A program made the translations under genes and the position numbers. From positions 1 through 35,345 of the forward strand of contig JAISXA010000250.1 in the NCBI GenBank assembly GCA_031270685.1: a stretch of 35,345 nt of DNA, written 5' to 3'. The notes below the pieces were generated by a model that saw only the letters and a list, made by a program, of their open reading frames with translations, did not search any database and was not told the DNA's origin. Below, in pieces: positions 25,705 to 34,389 of this stretch; position 1 is the stretch's first letter, and every line of letters begins with the position of its first letter. The stretch comes from Planctomycetota bacterium (GTDB lineage Bacteria > Planctomycetota > SZUA-567).

Positions 25705-27084
25705 ATGCCCTTTCTCGACGAAGCCGTCCGCCAAGCGCAAAACGCGGTGGAAACCAAGTTCCTGTTCCGCAAGCTCGGCCTCCCCTTCGACTTCGCGTCC
25801 GGCCCGGACGATTTCCCCTCCCGCAATTTCGCCGCCGCCAGGGAGACGCGCGTCGGCGAACCGAACCCGCATGGCCTGGGCGCCGGTTTTTCCCATTCCT
25901 GCCGCAATCACGCGCTTCTTTTCGACGGCTATCTGGCGCGGATTGAACTCGGCATCGAGACCCCCTCGGACGAAATGATCCTGGACCGGCTGATCGGCGG
26001 ACTGATCCGTCTGGCGACCATGGCCCCGAAATCCTTCCTGGTCGGCGGGCTCGCCGCCGACGGGCGCGGTTTCTACGGCGCCGCCGATTGGCGCAATCAC
26101 GCCGCCTGGAGCTTCGCCGCGCTGCGCGGCCACCAGACGGCGGCCATTTCCCCGGAAAGCCAGGAAAAATTCCGCTCCATCGCCGGCAAATGGCTCGAGC
26201 GGCTGAAGCGCGACCAATACCGGGTTCTTTCCGTGGACGGCAAGCCTTCCCCGGACGGGGATCTTTCCGCCGACAATCCCCTTATCGGCCCGGTCTATCT
26301 CGCGATCCTGCTCGCCGGCGCCCTGGCGGGCGGCGACCCGGAGGCGCTGGCGCTCTATGCGGCCGCCGCCTCGCCCGGGGGCTCCGCGCGCCTGTCCCCC
26401 GCGCCGGAGGACTGGTCCGGCGCCGACGACGCGATGCTCTGGCGCCAAGTCGGGTTGTCGGTCGTCGCCAAGCACGATCCGGACCCCGACCGGGCCGCGA
26501 CCGCCAAAAAGCGCATGGCGGAAAGCGCCCGTTCCGCGCTGCGCGGCATCGGGCGCTGGCGTGAATGGGACGACTCGCTGCTCGGCGTCGACGTCGACCT
26601 GAATTGGCGCGACCGCCCGCGCGCGCCCGAGGCGGAAACCGGCGGACTTGGCTTCCGGCCCCACCAATCGTGGGAGCGCATCGCCCGGGAGCGGGCGATT
26701 CACGACGCCCTCGCGTCGATGCTGATCGTCCTGCTCGCCGGGGACCGGGAGCTTGCCGAAGCCGCCGAACCGGAGATCGGGGCCTGCATCGGAGGCATCC
26801 CCTGGAACGGCATGGTCTGGCTCGACGCCGTCGCGCCGCTTATCGCGATACACGCCCGGGGCGCGGAGCTGGAGTTGTGGGACCGCGGTCTGTACGCCGC
26901 GCGCCGCGTCGAAGACCAGGCCGAAGTCTCGATCGCCGCGAAGTATCTCGAACCCGCTTACGACCGGGACCACCCCGACCAGGCCGGGCACCGCGCCCCG
27001 CCGCCCGGCAAGGCCGGAAGGAACGACCCCGCCAAACCGGAGCCCGGCGCCAGACGCAAAAAAAGAAAGCGGCGGAAAGCATGA
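25705..27084 (+). CDS. Hypothetical helical protein, possibly an alpha/alpha-toroid glycosidase-like fold
   Basis: A 459-aa soluble protein without a signal peptide; I cannot name its family. It is rich in alternating amphipathic helices with conserved-looking turns: [20 protein letters not shown] near residue 60, then [18 protein letters not shown] with [34 protein letters not shown] and [16 protein letters not shown]. This layout recalls alpha/alpha-barrel proteins, but that is inference. The C-terminus is a very basic Lys/Arg tail (KKRKRRKA), perhaps for nucleic acid or membrane-surface contact. The ATG at 25705 uses the repeat-derived AAGGA. Its stop overlaps the start of the nucleotide-sugar dehydratase gene (ATGA), so the two are translationally coupled. 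A role in surface-sugar metabolism is possible but unproved. Confidence 0.75.
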   Translation: MPFLDEAVRQAQNAVETKFLFRKLGLPFDFASGPDDFPSRNFAAARETRVGEPNPHGLGAGFSHSCRNHALLFDGYLARIELGIETPSDEMILDRLIGGLIRLATMAPKSFLVGGLAADGRGFYGAADWRNHAAWSFAALRGHQTAAISPESQEKFRSIAGKWLERLKRDQYRVLSVDGKPSPDGDLSADNPLIGPVYLAILLAGALAGGDPEALALYAAAASPGGSARLSPAPEDWSGADDAMLWRQVGLSVVAKHDPDPDRAATAKKRMAESARSALRGIGRWREWDDSLLGVDVDLNWRDRPRAPEAETGGLGFRPHQSWERIARERAIHDALASMLIVLLAGDRELAEAAEPEIGACIGGIPWNGMVWLDAVAPLIAIHARGAELELWDRGLYAARRVEDQAEVSIAAKYLEPAYDRDHPDQAGHRAPPPGKAGRNDPAKPEPGARRKKRKRRKA

Positions 27085-28130
27085 ACATTCTCGTCACCGG
27101 CGGTTCGGGATTCATCGGTTCGGCGCTGTGCCGCCTTATCGCCCGGAACAGCCCGCACCGGGTGGTGAACTACGATCTCCTTACCTATGCGGCCAACCCG
27201 CTCTCCACCGCGGATTTGGCGGGCGCGGACAATTATGTTTTCGTGCGCGGGGACATTCGCGACGCGGACGCGCTGGCCCGGGTTTTCGCGCGGAGCCGGC
27301 CGGACGGGGTGATCCATCTCGCGGCCGAATCCCACGTCGACCGGTCGATAGACGGCCCGCGGGCGTTTCTCGACGCCAACGTGATCGGCTCTTATCGGCT
27401 CCTGCAGGCGGCGCGCGAATATCGGGATTCGGGAAGCGCTCCGGAAAATTTCAGGCTGGTGCACGTCTCCACCGACGAAGTTTTCGGGTCGCTCGGGCCG
27501 GAAGGGAAGTTCTCCGAAGCCACGCCCTATGACCCGAGTTCGCCCTATTCCGCGAGCAAGGCGGCGGCCGACCATCTGGCGCGGGCGTGGCGCCGCACCT
27601 ACGGCCTGCCGACCATCGTCACCAACTGCTCGAACAATTACGGACCGCGCCAGTTCCCGGAAAAGCTCGTGCCCCTCGTCATCCTCAACGCCGTCGAGGA
27701 GCGGCCGCTGCCGGTCTACGGCGACGGCATGAACGTGCGCGACTGGCTGTACGTCGAGGACCATGCGCGCGCGCTGCTGGCGGTACTGGAATCCGGGCGC
27801 GTCGGCGAAAGCTACAACATCGGGGGGGACGGGGAGATGACCAACCTCGAACTGGTGCGGGCGGTCTGCGCGGAGCTCGACCTTCGGCGGCCGCGCCGGG
27901 GCGGAAAACGCCACGCGGAGTTGATCGAGTTCGTCCGCGACCGGCCCGGGCACGACCGGCGCTACGCCATGGATTCGCGGAAGATCCGGCGCGAGCTCGG
28001 CTGGGCGCCGCGCGAAAGCTTCGCCGCCGGAATCGCGAAGACCGTCGACTGGTACCTGGAAAACGGGGCATGGCGCGCCGCGATCCCGGCGGCAAGCTAC
28101 CGCGCGCGCCTGGGGGGGGCGGAAACATGA
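27081..28130 (+). CDS. rfbB: dTDP-glucose 4,6-dehydratase (RmlB/RfbB family)
   Basis: A 349-aa extended short-chain dehydrogenase that converts dTDP-glucose to the 4-keto-6-deoxy sugar, a precursor of surface polysaccharides. It has the NAD-binding [13 protein letters not shown] at residues 5-17 and [12 protein letters not shown] near residue 82. The catalytic triad region [10 protein letters not shown] (Thr-Asp-Glu) comes next, then [11 protein letters not shown] with the YxxxK pair. Substrate motifs are [15 protein letters not shown] and [10 protein letters not shown]. These are specific enough to favour RmlB over general UDP-sugar epimerases. It overlaps both neighbours by ATGA. The usual rmlA, rmlC and rmlD partners are absent, so it either works with genes elsewhere or serves a dedicated sugar. 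Confidence 0.9.
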   Translation: MNILVTGGSGFIGSALCRLIARNSPHRVVNYDLLTYAANPLSTADLAGADNYVFVRGDIRDADALARVFARSRPDGVIHLAAESHVDRSIDGPRAFLDANVIGSYRLLQAAREYRDSGSAPENFRLVHVSTDEVFGSLGPEGKFSEATPYDPSSPYSASKAAADHLARAWRRTYGLPTIVTNCSNNYGPRQFPEKLVPLVILNAVEERPLPVYGDGMNVRDWLYVEDHARALLAVLESGRVGESYNIGGDGEMTNLELVRAVCAELDLRRPRRGGKRHAELIEFVRDRPGHDRRYAMDSRKIRRELGWAPRESFAAGIAKTVDWYLENGAWRAAIPAASYRARLGGAET

Positions 28131-28909
28131 GCTTGAGCCTCGAGCAATGGGCGGCGCTGGCGTTCACCGCCTTCATGCACGGATTCAACAAGACCGGAAT
28201 CCTCGGCTGCGCCATCGTCACCACCCCGCTGTTATTGATGTTCTTCTCCGCCGGCGAAACGCTCGGAATCGTGCTGCCGCTCCTGGTGCTGGCGGACATC
28301 CTCACCCTGCTGCTGCTCGGCAGGTCGGCGTGCTGGCCGTGCGTGCTGCGGGCGTTGCCGTGGGCGATCCTCGGCATCGGCGCCGGCTGGCTGCTGGCGC
28401 GGGAAACGGTGCGCATGGGCGGCGCCGGCGACCTTCTGCTGCGGAGGACGATCGCCGTCGTCCTGGTCGGCGTGGTCGCCGCAAGCTTCATTCAGCGCCG
28501 GCGGCGGAACAACCGACCCGCATCCGACGCGGGCGGGGCGGCGCCCGCGACGCCCCCGAAAACCTGGTTCGCCGCCGGCATGGGCATTCTCGGCGGCGTC
28601 ACCACCATGCTCGCCAACAACGGCGGCCCCGCCTGGGTCGCGTACCTGATGGCGGTCGGGCTTGGGCCGCGGCAGTTCCTGGGCACCGCCGCCTGGCTGT
28701 TTTTCATCCAGAACGCGGTCAAAATCCCGTTCGCGGCCAGCCTCGGCTTCATCAACGCCGACACGCTCCGCGCCAACCTCCCCCTGGCGCCGTTCGTGTT
28801 TCTCGGCGTGTTCACCGGAGGGCTGGCGGTCAAACGCCTGAGCCAGCCGTTTTTCGAACTGTTGACCCAGCTCATGGCGCTCGGCGGCGCCCTGTACCTG
28901 CTGGCGTGA
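28127..28909 (+). CDS. TSUP (TauE/SafE) family membrane transporter
   Basis: A 260-aa inner-membrane protein with about eight hydrophobic segments in two halves. Each half starts with a related motif: [21 protein letters not shown] in the first and [19 protein letters not shown] in the second. The paired G-x-x-K/T-x-x motifs and the two-fold repeat are typical of the sulfite exporter TauE/SafE family, which moves sulfur-containing or small organic anions. A charged loop (RRRRNN...) lies between the halves. The start overlaps the rfbB stop. It is the last gene of the operon, ending before an inverted repeat in the convergent gap. The substrate is unknown, and its pairing with a sugar dehydratase is unexpected. 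Confidence 0.85.
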   Translation: MSLSLEQWAALAFTAFMHGFNKTGILGCAIVTTPLLLMFFSAGETLGIVLPLLVLADILTLLLLGRSACWPCVLRALPWAILGIGAGWLLARETVRMGGAGDLLLRRTIAVVLVGVVAASFIQRRRRNNRPASDAGGAAPATPPKTWFAAGMGILGGVTTMLANNGGPAWVAYLMAVGLGPRQFLGTAAWLFFIQNAVKIPFAASLGFINADTLRANLPLAPFVFLGVFTGGLAVKRLSQPFFELLTQLMALGGALYLLA

Positions 28910-28913
28910 AAAA

Positions 28914-29010
28914 TTCCCGGCCGCCCGCTTCCCGGGGCGGCAAAGGCGGCGGCCGGCCGCGCCTGGCGGCGCCCGCGGATTTTCCGGATCGCGCCCCGGG
29001 AAGCCGGGAA
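28914..29010. terminator. Large inverted repeat between convergent operons, possible bidirectional terminator
   Basis: GCTTCCCGGGGCG (28927-28939) is perfectly complementary to CGCCCCGGGAAGC (28992-29004), with outer TTCCC/GGGAA pairs. The loop of about 50 nt is GC-rich. There is no T-tract on either side, so a classical rho-independent terminator is not shown. Its position between the TSUP and lacI stop codons makes a terminator or mRNA-end role plausible. Confidence 0.45.
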
Positions 29011-29026
29011 CGGCGGGCGTCCGGAA

Positions 29027-30031
29027 TCATCCGCCGCCCGGCGGGGCGGCGCTTTCCCGCGCCACCAGTTCCGGGGGCAGGAGGATGTCGCCGCCGCCGG
29101 GGACGGTTTTTTGGGCGAGCAGCCGCAATGCCTCCCGGGCGATGTCGGCGTAGGGTTGGCGGACGGTCGTGAGCGGCGGATACATGTAGGAGCTTTGCGC
29201 CACATCGTCGGTGCCGACCAGCGAAATGTCCCCGGGGATGCGCAAACCCGCCTCGAAGACCGCCTGCATCGCGCCGAAGGCGAGCAGGTCGTTGGTGCAG
29301 TACACGGCGGTCGGCCGCGACGGCGAACGTTTGCGGATCAGGCGTTGCATGGCGTTCCTGCCGTCGGCGATGCGCGGCCCGCCCTCGACGATCGACGCCG
29401 GCCCGACCCCGACGCCGCGGCGCGCCGCCTCCGCGACAAATCCCCTGACCCGCCTCGCGAAGGGCAGGCTGCGCCGGTCTTCCATGACGCAGGCGAGGCG
29501 CCGGTGGCCAAGGGCCAGGAGGTGCCGGGCGGCGAGGACGCCCACGGCGGAATTGTCAACCATCACCGAACGGCGGTCGTCGCCCTCTTCCTGTTTTTCC
29601 AGAAAAACCAGGGGAATGGCCTTGCCGCCGGAAACGGTCAGGGAAGAGGCGCGCACCGCGCTGCGGCAGAGGAAGATGCCGTCCGCAAGCCTGCCGGACA
29701 GGAGCTTCAGGTAATGGTTCTCCGTTTCGATGCGGCCGTCGGTGTTGCAGAGGATGAGGCTGTAGCCGGCGCCGCTCGCCTCGCGCTCCATGTTCTTGGC
29801 CAGGGTCGCGTAGAAGGGGTTTTCGATGTCCGGAACCAGCAGGCCGAGCAACTTCGCGCTCCGCCGCTTGAGCGACCGCGCGGCGAGGTTGGGGCTGTAG
29901 CCGAGGCGGTCCACCGCCCACTGGATGCGGCGGCGGGTTTCGCCGGAGACCACGTCGAGATTGTTGACCGCCCGGCTGACCGTCGCGATGGACACTCCGG
30001 CCAGGCGCGCCACATCCTTGATGGAAGTCAT
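29027..30031 (-). CDS. LacI family transcriptional regulator, likely of the adjacent sugar importer
   Basis: A 334-aa DNA-binding repressor. The N-terminal helix-turn-helix and hinge are canonical: SIKDVARLAGVSIATVSRAVNN, then GYSPNLAARSLK with the minor-groove hinge helix. Residues 60-330 form the periplasmic-binding-protein-like sensor domain (LLGLLVPDIENPFYATLAKN, DGIFLCRS, TAVYCTNDLLAFGAM, LVGTDD). It should bind the operator TGTAAATGTTTACA found over the rbsA transcription start and release it on binding a sugar. It lies at the end of the rbsA-rbsC-rbsB cluster, separated from rbsB by 185 nt of hairpin repeats, so it may be transcribed by read-through or from its own promoter. The C-terminal tail is Pro/Gly-rich and of no known meaning. 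Confidence 0.93.
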   Translation of the reverse strand: MTSIKDVARLAGVSIATVSRAVNNLDVVSGETRRRIQWAVDRLGYSPNLAARSLKRRSAKLLGLLVPDIENPFYATLAKNMEREASGAGYSLILCNTDGRIETENHYLKLLSGRLADGIFLCRSAVRASSLTVSGGKAIPLVFLEKQEEGDDRRSVMVDNSAVGVLAARHLLALGHRRLACVMEDRRSLPFARRVRGFVAEAARRGVGVGPASIVEGGPRIADGRNAMQRLIRKRSPSRPTAVYCTNDLLAFGAMQAVFEAGLRIPGDISLVGTDDVAQSSYMYPPLTTVRQPYADIAREALRLLAQKTVPGGGDILLPPELVARESAAPPGGG

Positions 30032-30089
30032 GATTGCCCGTTCAGCGCCGGGGGCGAAGCGCCGCTTCGACCTTTAGCGCCGAAGTTTC

Positions 30090-30206
30090 GCGAAACGGCG
30101 GTTAAACCGCCGCTTCGCCGCCTCGCGAAAAGCGAAAACGCCCGCGCCGCTAAGGATCGTGATTGCCGCGAATTGGGCGTTCGGCGGTTTGAACGCCCAC
30201 TTCGCG
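30090..30206. repeat. Two GGCGGTT-loop stem-loops between rbsB and lacI
   Basis: Hairpin 30167-30206 has CGCGAA plus TGGGCGTTC paired with GAACGCCCA plus TTCGCG, one mismatch in 16 positions, around loop GGCGGTTT. It ends 11 nt from the rbsB stop codon. Palindrome 30090-30118 has GCGAA, CGGCGGTT, a single A, AACCGCCG and TTCGC. Here the conserved loop sequence itself has become a stem arm. They may protect the rbsB mRNA end or be inserted repeats. The rest of the 185-nt gap shows no gene. Confidence 0.8.
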
Positions 30207-30216
30207 AATGTCCGGC

Positions 30217-31107
30217 TTAGAGGTTGTCCTTGGTCAGGAGCTTCACCGGAACGTAAACGGTCTCTTCCAGCTTTTCGCCGGCAAGCGCGCGGACCGCCAT
30301 GTCCACGCCCATCTTGCCGATCGCGTATGGCTGCTGCGCCACCGAGCCCGCGAGGCCGCCGGCCTTGATCGAAGCCACGGCGTCGTCGGTGCCGTCGAAG
30401 CCGATGACCAGGATGTCGCTTCCGCGCCCGGCGGCGTTCAGCGCCTCGAGGGCGCCAAGCGCCATCTCGTCGTTCTCGGAGAAGACGGCCTTGATGCCGG
30501 GGTTGGCCTGGAGGATGTTCTGCATGACGGTCATGCCCAGGCTGCGCTGCGAATCCGCGGGCTGGCGGGCGACGACCTTCATGCCGTTGGCCTCGACCAC
30601 GTCGGTGAAGCCCTGGCCGCGCAGGGCGGTGATGACGTAGCCGAGCTGGCACTGGATGTGCGCGACCTGGTGCGGGCCCTTGCCCAGCTTTTCGACCGCG
30701 AATTCGCCGGCCAGCCTGCCGCCGCCGAGGTTGTCGGAAATGATGAAGGTGTCGATCTTGCCCTGGGTGACGCCGACGTCCAGGACCGACACCGGGATGC
30801 CGGCGCGGTTGGCGACCTCGACCACGTTGGAGCCGGAATCCGGATCCCACGGCGAGAGCAGGATGTAGTCGACCTTCTTCTGGATCAGGTCCTCGGCGTT
30901 CGCGAGTTCGCGGGCCGCGTCGGTGCGCGCGTCGAGGACGGTGACCTCAATGCCCTTTTCGGCGCAGCCGGCCTTGACGCCCTCGGCGACCGTCACCCAG
31001 AACTGGTTGCCCAGGTCCTGCACCAGATACCCGAAGCGGTACTGCCCGGCCGAGGCGGACAGACCGGCCATGAACGCAACCGCAAACAATAGCGACAATC
31101 TACGCAT
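30217..31107 (-). CDS. rbsB: Sugar-binding protein of a ribose-type ABC importer (RbsB family)
   Basis: A 296-aa secreted protein with a signal peptide (MRRLSLLFAVAFMAGLSASA, cleavage near residue 20). The mature protein has the RbsB/LsrB-type two-lobe fold. Key stretches are YLVQDLGNQFWVTVAEGVKA, then EDLIQKKVDYILLSPWDPD, IPVSVLDVGV and FIISDNLGGGRLAGEF. Near the C-terminus FSENDEMALGALEAL and VIGFDGTDDAVASI follow the usual periplasmic-binding-protein pattern. The ATG at 31107 has GGGAGGG six bases upstream. It follows rbsC by 173 nt that contain a strong hairpin, so it may be expressed at a different level from the transporter core. The exact sugar cannot be read by eye; ribose, galactose-type and autoinducer-2 binders share this family. 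Confidence 0.9.
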   Translation of the reverse strand: MRRLSLLFAVAFMAGLSASAGQYRFGYLVQDLGNQFWVTVAEGVKAGCAEKGIEVTVLDARTDAARELANAEDLIQKKVDYILLSPWDPDSGSNVVEVANRAGIPVSVLDVGVTQGKIDTFIISDNLGGGRLAGEFAVEKLGKGPHQVAHIQCQLGYVITALRGQGFTDVVEANGMKVVARQPADSQRSLGMTVMQNILQANPGIKAVFSENDEMALGALEALNAAGRGSDILVIGFDGTDDAVASIKAGGLAGSVAQQPYAIGKMGVDMAVRALAGEKLEETVYVPVKLLTKDNL

Positions 31108-31280
31108 GCGAAGCCCTCCCTATCGACACCATGAAAAACCCGGCGGCGGCCATCCGCCGCCGATACCAATCCACCGCGCTTCGCCCGCCGCGCGCCGCGC
31201 AACCGCGAAGCGACTCCCCGTCGCCGCCGCGCCCGCCTTGAAGCCGCGACCGCGCCTGCCGCGGCGCGCGCCGCAAAGCG
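31108..31280. other. Intercistronic region between rbsC and rbsB with strong hairpins
   Basis: Hairpin 31141-31162 is CGGCGGCGG, loop CCAT, CCGCCGCCG (9 bp). Further out, CGCTTCGC and GCGAAGCG form an 8-bp inverted repeat. Either could block degradation or attenuate read-through, allowing separate amounts of binding protein and permease. I see no gene. Confidence 0.5.
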
Positions 31281-32224
<944 letters not shown>

Positions 32225-32228
<4 letters not shown>

Positions 32229-33709
32229 TTGACCGCCCCTCCCGCCGCCGCGAGCATGACCTTTTCCGCCGTCGCCTCGGCCCGGGCGAACACCCCCGCC
32301 TCGGCCCCGCGGCAGATCACCATGATCCGGTCGCTTATCGCCAGCAGCTCCGGCAGTTCGGAGCTGACCATGACGATGGCCACGCCGTTCGCCGCCATTT
32401 CCCCCAGCAATTTGTATATTTCCGCCTTCGCGCCGACGTCGATGCCGCGCGTCGGCTCGTCCAGCAGCAGCACCCTCGGCTCGGCGCCGATCCATTTCGC
32501 CACCGCCGCCTTTTGCTGATTCCCGCCGGAAAGGTTCGCCGCCCTGACGTCCACGCCCGCCGCCTTGATGCCGAGGCGCTCGGACAGGCGGGCGCTCTCC
32601 CTCCGGAGCGCCTTGCGGTCAAGGCGGCCGCCCCTGAGAAATTTCCGGAGGCGGGGGAGCATGATGTTGTCCGCCAGGCTGGACTCCAGTATCAACCCCT
32701 CGCCCGCGCGGTCCTCGGGGATATAGGCCAGGCCCAGCTCCACCGCCCGCCTGGCGCTGGCGATGACCGTCGGGACGCCGTCCAGCCGGATCTCCCCCGC
32801 GCTTTTCGGAAGTTCCCCGAATATGGTTTTAAGAATTTCCGTGCGCCCGGCGCCGACCAGGCCGCCGATGCCGAGAATCTCCCCGGCGCGCACGCCGAAG
32901 CCGACCTTCGAGAATTTGCCCGGGGACGAAAGGCCGCGAACCTCCATGACCACCTCGCCAAGCGGCAGCGTTCTTTTTGGAAACAGGTCGACGACCGGCC
33001 GGCCGGCCATGGCCGACGCCAACTGCTCGCCGGTCATGGACGGCGTATCCCAATCGCCCACCAGCCCGCCGTCCCGGAGCACGGTGACGCGCTCGGTGAC
33101 GGAGAAGATCTCCTCGAGATGGTGGCTGATGAAGATCAGCGAGACGCCGCGCTCCTTGAGCGAACGGACGACGGCGAAAAACGCCTCGACCTCGCGCGGC
33201 GTAAGCGTCGAGGTCGGTTCGTCCAGGATCAGGATGCGCGTTTCCGGGGTGATGGCGCGGGCGATGGCGACCAGTTGCCGGTCGGCGATCGAGAGCGAAC
33301 CGAGCCTGGCGAAGGGATCGATGCCGGCGCCCAGGTCCCGCAAGCGCTCGCGCGCGGCATCGGCCATGCCTTTCTTGTCGAGGCGCCAGCCCCGGGTCCG
33401 GAATCCCGACAGGTGCAGATTTTCCGACACGTCGAGGTCGGGGATCATGTTGAGGTTCTGATAGACGATCCCGATGCCGAGATTGCGGGCGGCGAGGGCG
33501 TCGGGGATCTCCACCTCGCGCCCGTCGATGCGGATGGCCCCCGCATCCTTCCGCAGCGCTCCGGCGAGGATGTTCATCAGCGTGCTCTTCCCCGCCCCGT
33601 TCTCGCCCACCACGGCGTGGATTTCACCCTTTCCGACCCGCAACGTCACCGCGTCCAGCGCCTTGACGCCGGGAAAGGATTTCGAGATCGCTTCCATTTC
33701 CAGAAACAT
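32225..33709 (-). CDS. rbsA: Two-domain ATPase of a ribose-type sugar ABC importer (RbsA family)
   Basis: A 494-aa cytoplasmic protein made of two ABC ATPase domains, as usual for RbsA/MglA/XylG. The first domain has Walker A GENGAGKSTLMNILAG, signature LSIADRQLVAIARAI, Walker B LILDEPTSTL and switch His in FISHHLEE. The second has the typical degenerate Walker A GLVGAGRTEILKTIFG, signature LSGGNQQKAAVAKWI and Walker B LLLDEPTRGIDVGAK. The ATG at 33709 gives MFLEMEAISKSFPGVKALD, which matches family starts; a Met four codons later is possible. No good Shine-Dalgarno is visible for either. It is the first gene of the operon, with promoter and operator about 100 nt upstream. The longer ORF is leader sequence. 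Confidence 0.94.
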
Positions 33710-33800
33710 GCGCGGTCCAATCGCGGAACCGGGTGCGGCGTTCGCCGGGGACGGTGCGGGCGCGGCGGGCAAAGGCGAACGAAAACGACGCCGGAAAACG

Positions 33801-33816
33801 ATGTAAATGTTTACAT
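33801..33816. promoter_or_regulatory. LacI-family operator over the rbsA transcription start
   Basis: ATGTAAATGTTTACAT is a perfect inverted repeat of two 7-nt halves around TG. It matches the common LacI/CcpA-type consensus TGTAAACGTTTACA except at one central base. It begins two bases downstream of the -10 box, where a bound repressor would block initiation. A LacI regulator is encoded at the end of the same cluster. Confidence 0.8.
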
Positions 33817-33818
33817 TT

Positions 33819-33847
33819 TTCGTACAGGCTTTCCCCGGTTTTGTCAA
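33819..33847 (-). promoter_or_regulatory. Promoter of the rbs operon
   Basis: On the minus strand a perfect TTGACA (plus 33842-33847) and a 17-nt spacer lead to TACGAA (plus 33819-33824), a weak -10. The adjacent operator supports the assignment. Confidence 0.65.
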
Positions 33848-34145
33848 GGGGTTTTTGGGATGGATTTTGGCGACGGGCATCCGGGCGCAAAGCGGGACCG
33901 GCCATTCCCTGACGGGATGGCCGGCGAAGTTGGGAAGGAGGAAAGCCGCGTTGCGCAACGCCAATATCAAACGCTGTTTTATCCCCTGGCGTAGTGTTGC
34001 CTGTGCGCGGATCGGGTGTTGACGCCAACCATGTCGTTTCCCCATATTACGCCGGCAAGGATAAAACAGCATGTTTATCGCATGAATTCATAGTATCCCG
34101 GGATTTCCCGCTTTGTCGGGAGAAAATAAAAAAAACTCTAAAACA
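33848..34145. other. Gene-free region upstream of the rbs promoter
   Basis: The GC content is visibly lower than in the genes. It contains a strong hairpin at 33898-33924 (CCGGCCATTCC, loop CTGAC, GGGATGGCCGG, with one T-G pair) and the long inverted repeat at 33973-34070. Next comes an A-rich run, AATAAAAAAAACT, before composite repeat copy B. ORFs reported here do not look coding. Confidence 0.6.
33973..34070. other. Long two-part inverted repeat enclosing about 54 nt
   Basis: GCTGTTTTATCC (33973-33984) and GGCGTA (33988-33993) are perfectly complementary to GGATAAAACAGC (34059-34070) and TACGCC (34048-34053). That makes a 12-bp and a 6-bp stem separated by small internal loops. The 98-nt unit could fold into a closed RNA or be a small inserted element. 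No family is recognised. Confidence 0.65.
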
Positions 34146-34357
34146 GTGGACTTTTGGAGAAAATCGGGCCAACCGCCGCCCGATTTCCTCCAAAGATGTC
34201 ACTCCAAAGATGTCACTGCTTACGGACCAATGGGTTGATTTTTCGCCCTGTCGGGCGATAGCGCCGACCTTGCAATAATTCCCGACGCAAAATGTAAACC
34301 CAAGAAACTTTGGAGAGAATCAAACGGCGGTTCGTTTGATTCTCTCCAAAAGTCAAC
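34146..34357. repeat. Composite two-hairpin interspersed element, copy B, next to the CRISPR array
   Basis: About 212 bp, clearly homologous along its length to copy A at 13355-13552. Hairpin 34151-34195 has CTTTTGGAGAAAATCGGGC paired with GCCCGATTTCCTCCAAAG around CAACCGCC. Hairpin 34309-34350 has a perfect 17-bp stem, TTTGGAGAGAATCAAAC, around GGCGGTTC. ACTCCAAAGATGTC is partly duplicated in tandem after the first hairpin, which explains the extra length. The outer ends are GTGGAC and, inverted, GTTGAC. The second hairpin ends 39 nt before the first CRISPR repeat and could terminate an array transcript made from the right. Confidence 0.9.
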
Positions 34358-34389
34358 CGGAAAGACATCCTCGAAAGCCCGGTCGCGGT

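Noticed and set aside
34080-34145. Rho-independent terminator at TTTCCCGCTTTGTCGGGAG followed by an A-rich run
   Set aside because: The hairpin is short and the homopolymer is on the wrong side for termination on either strand.
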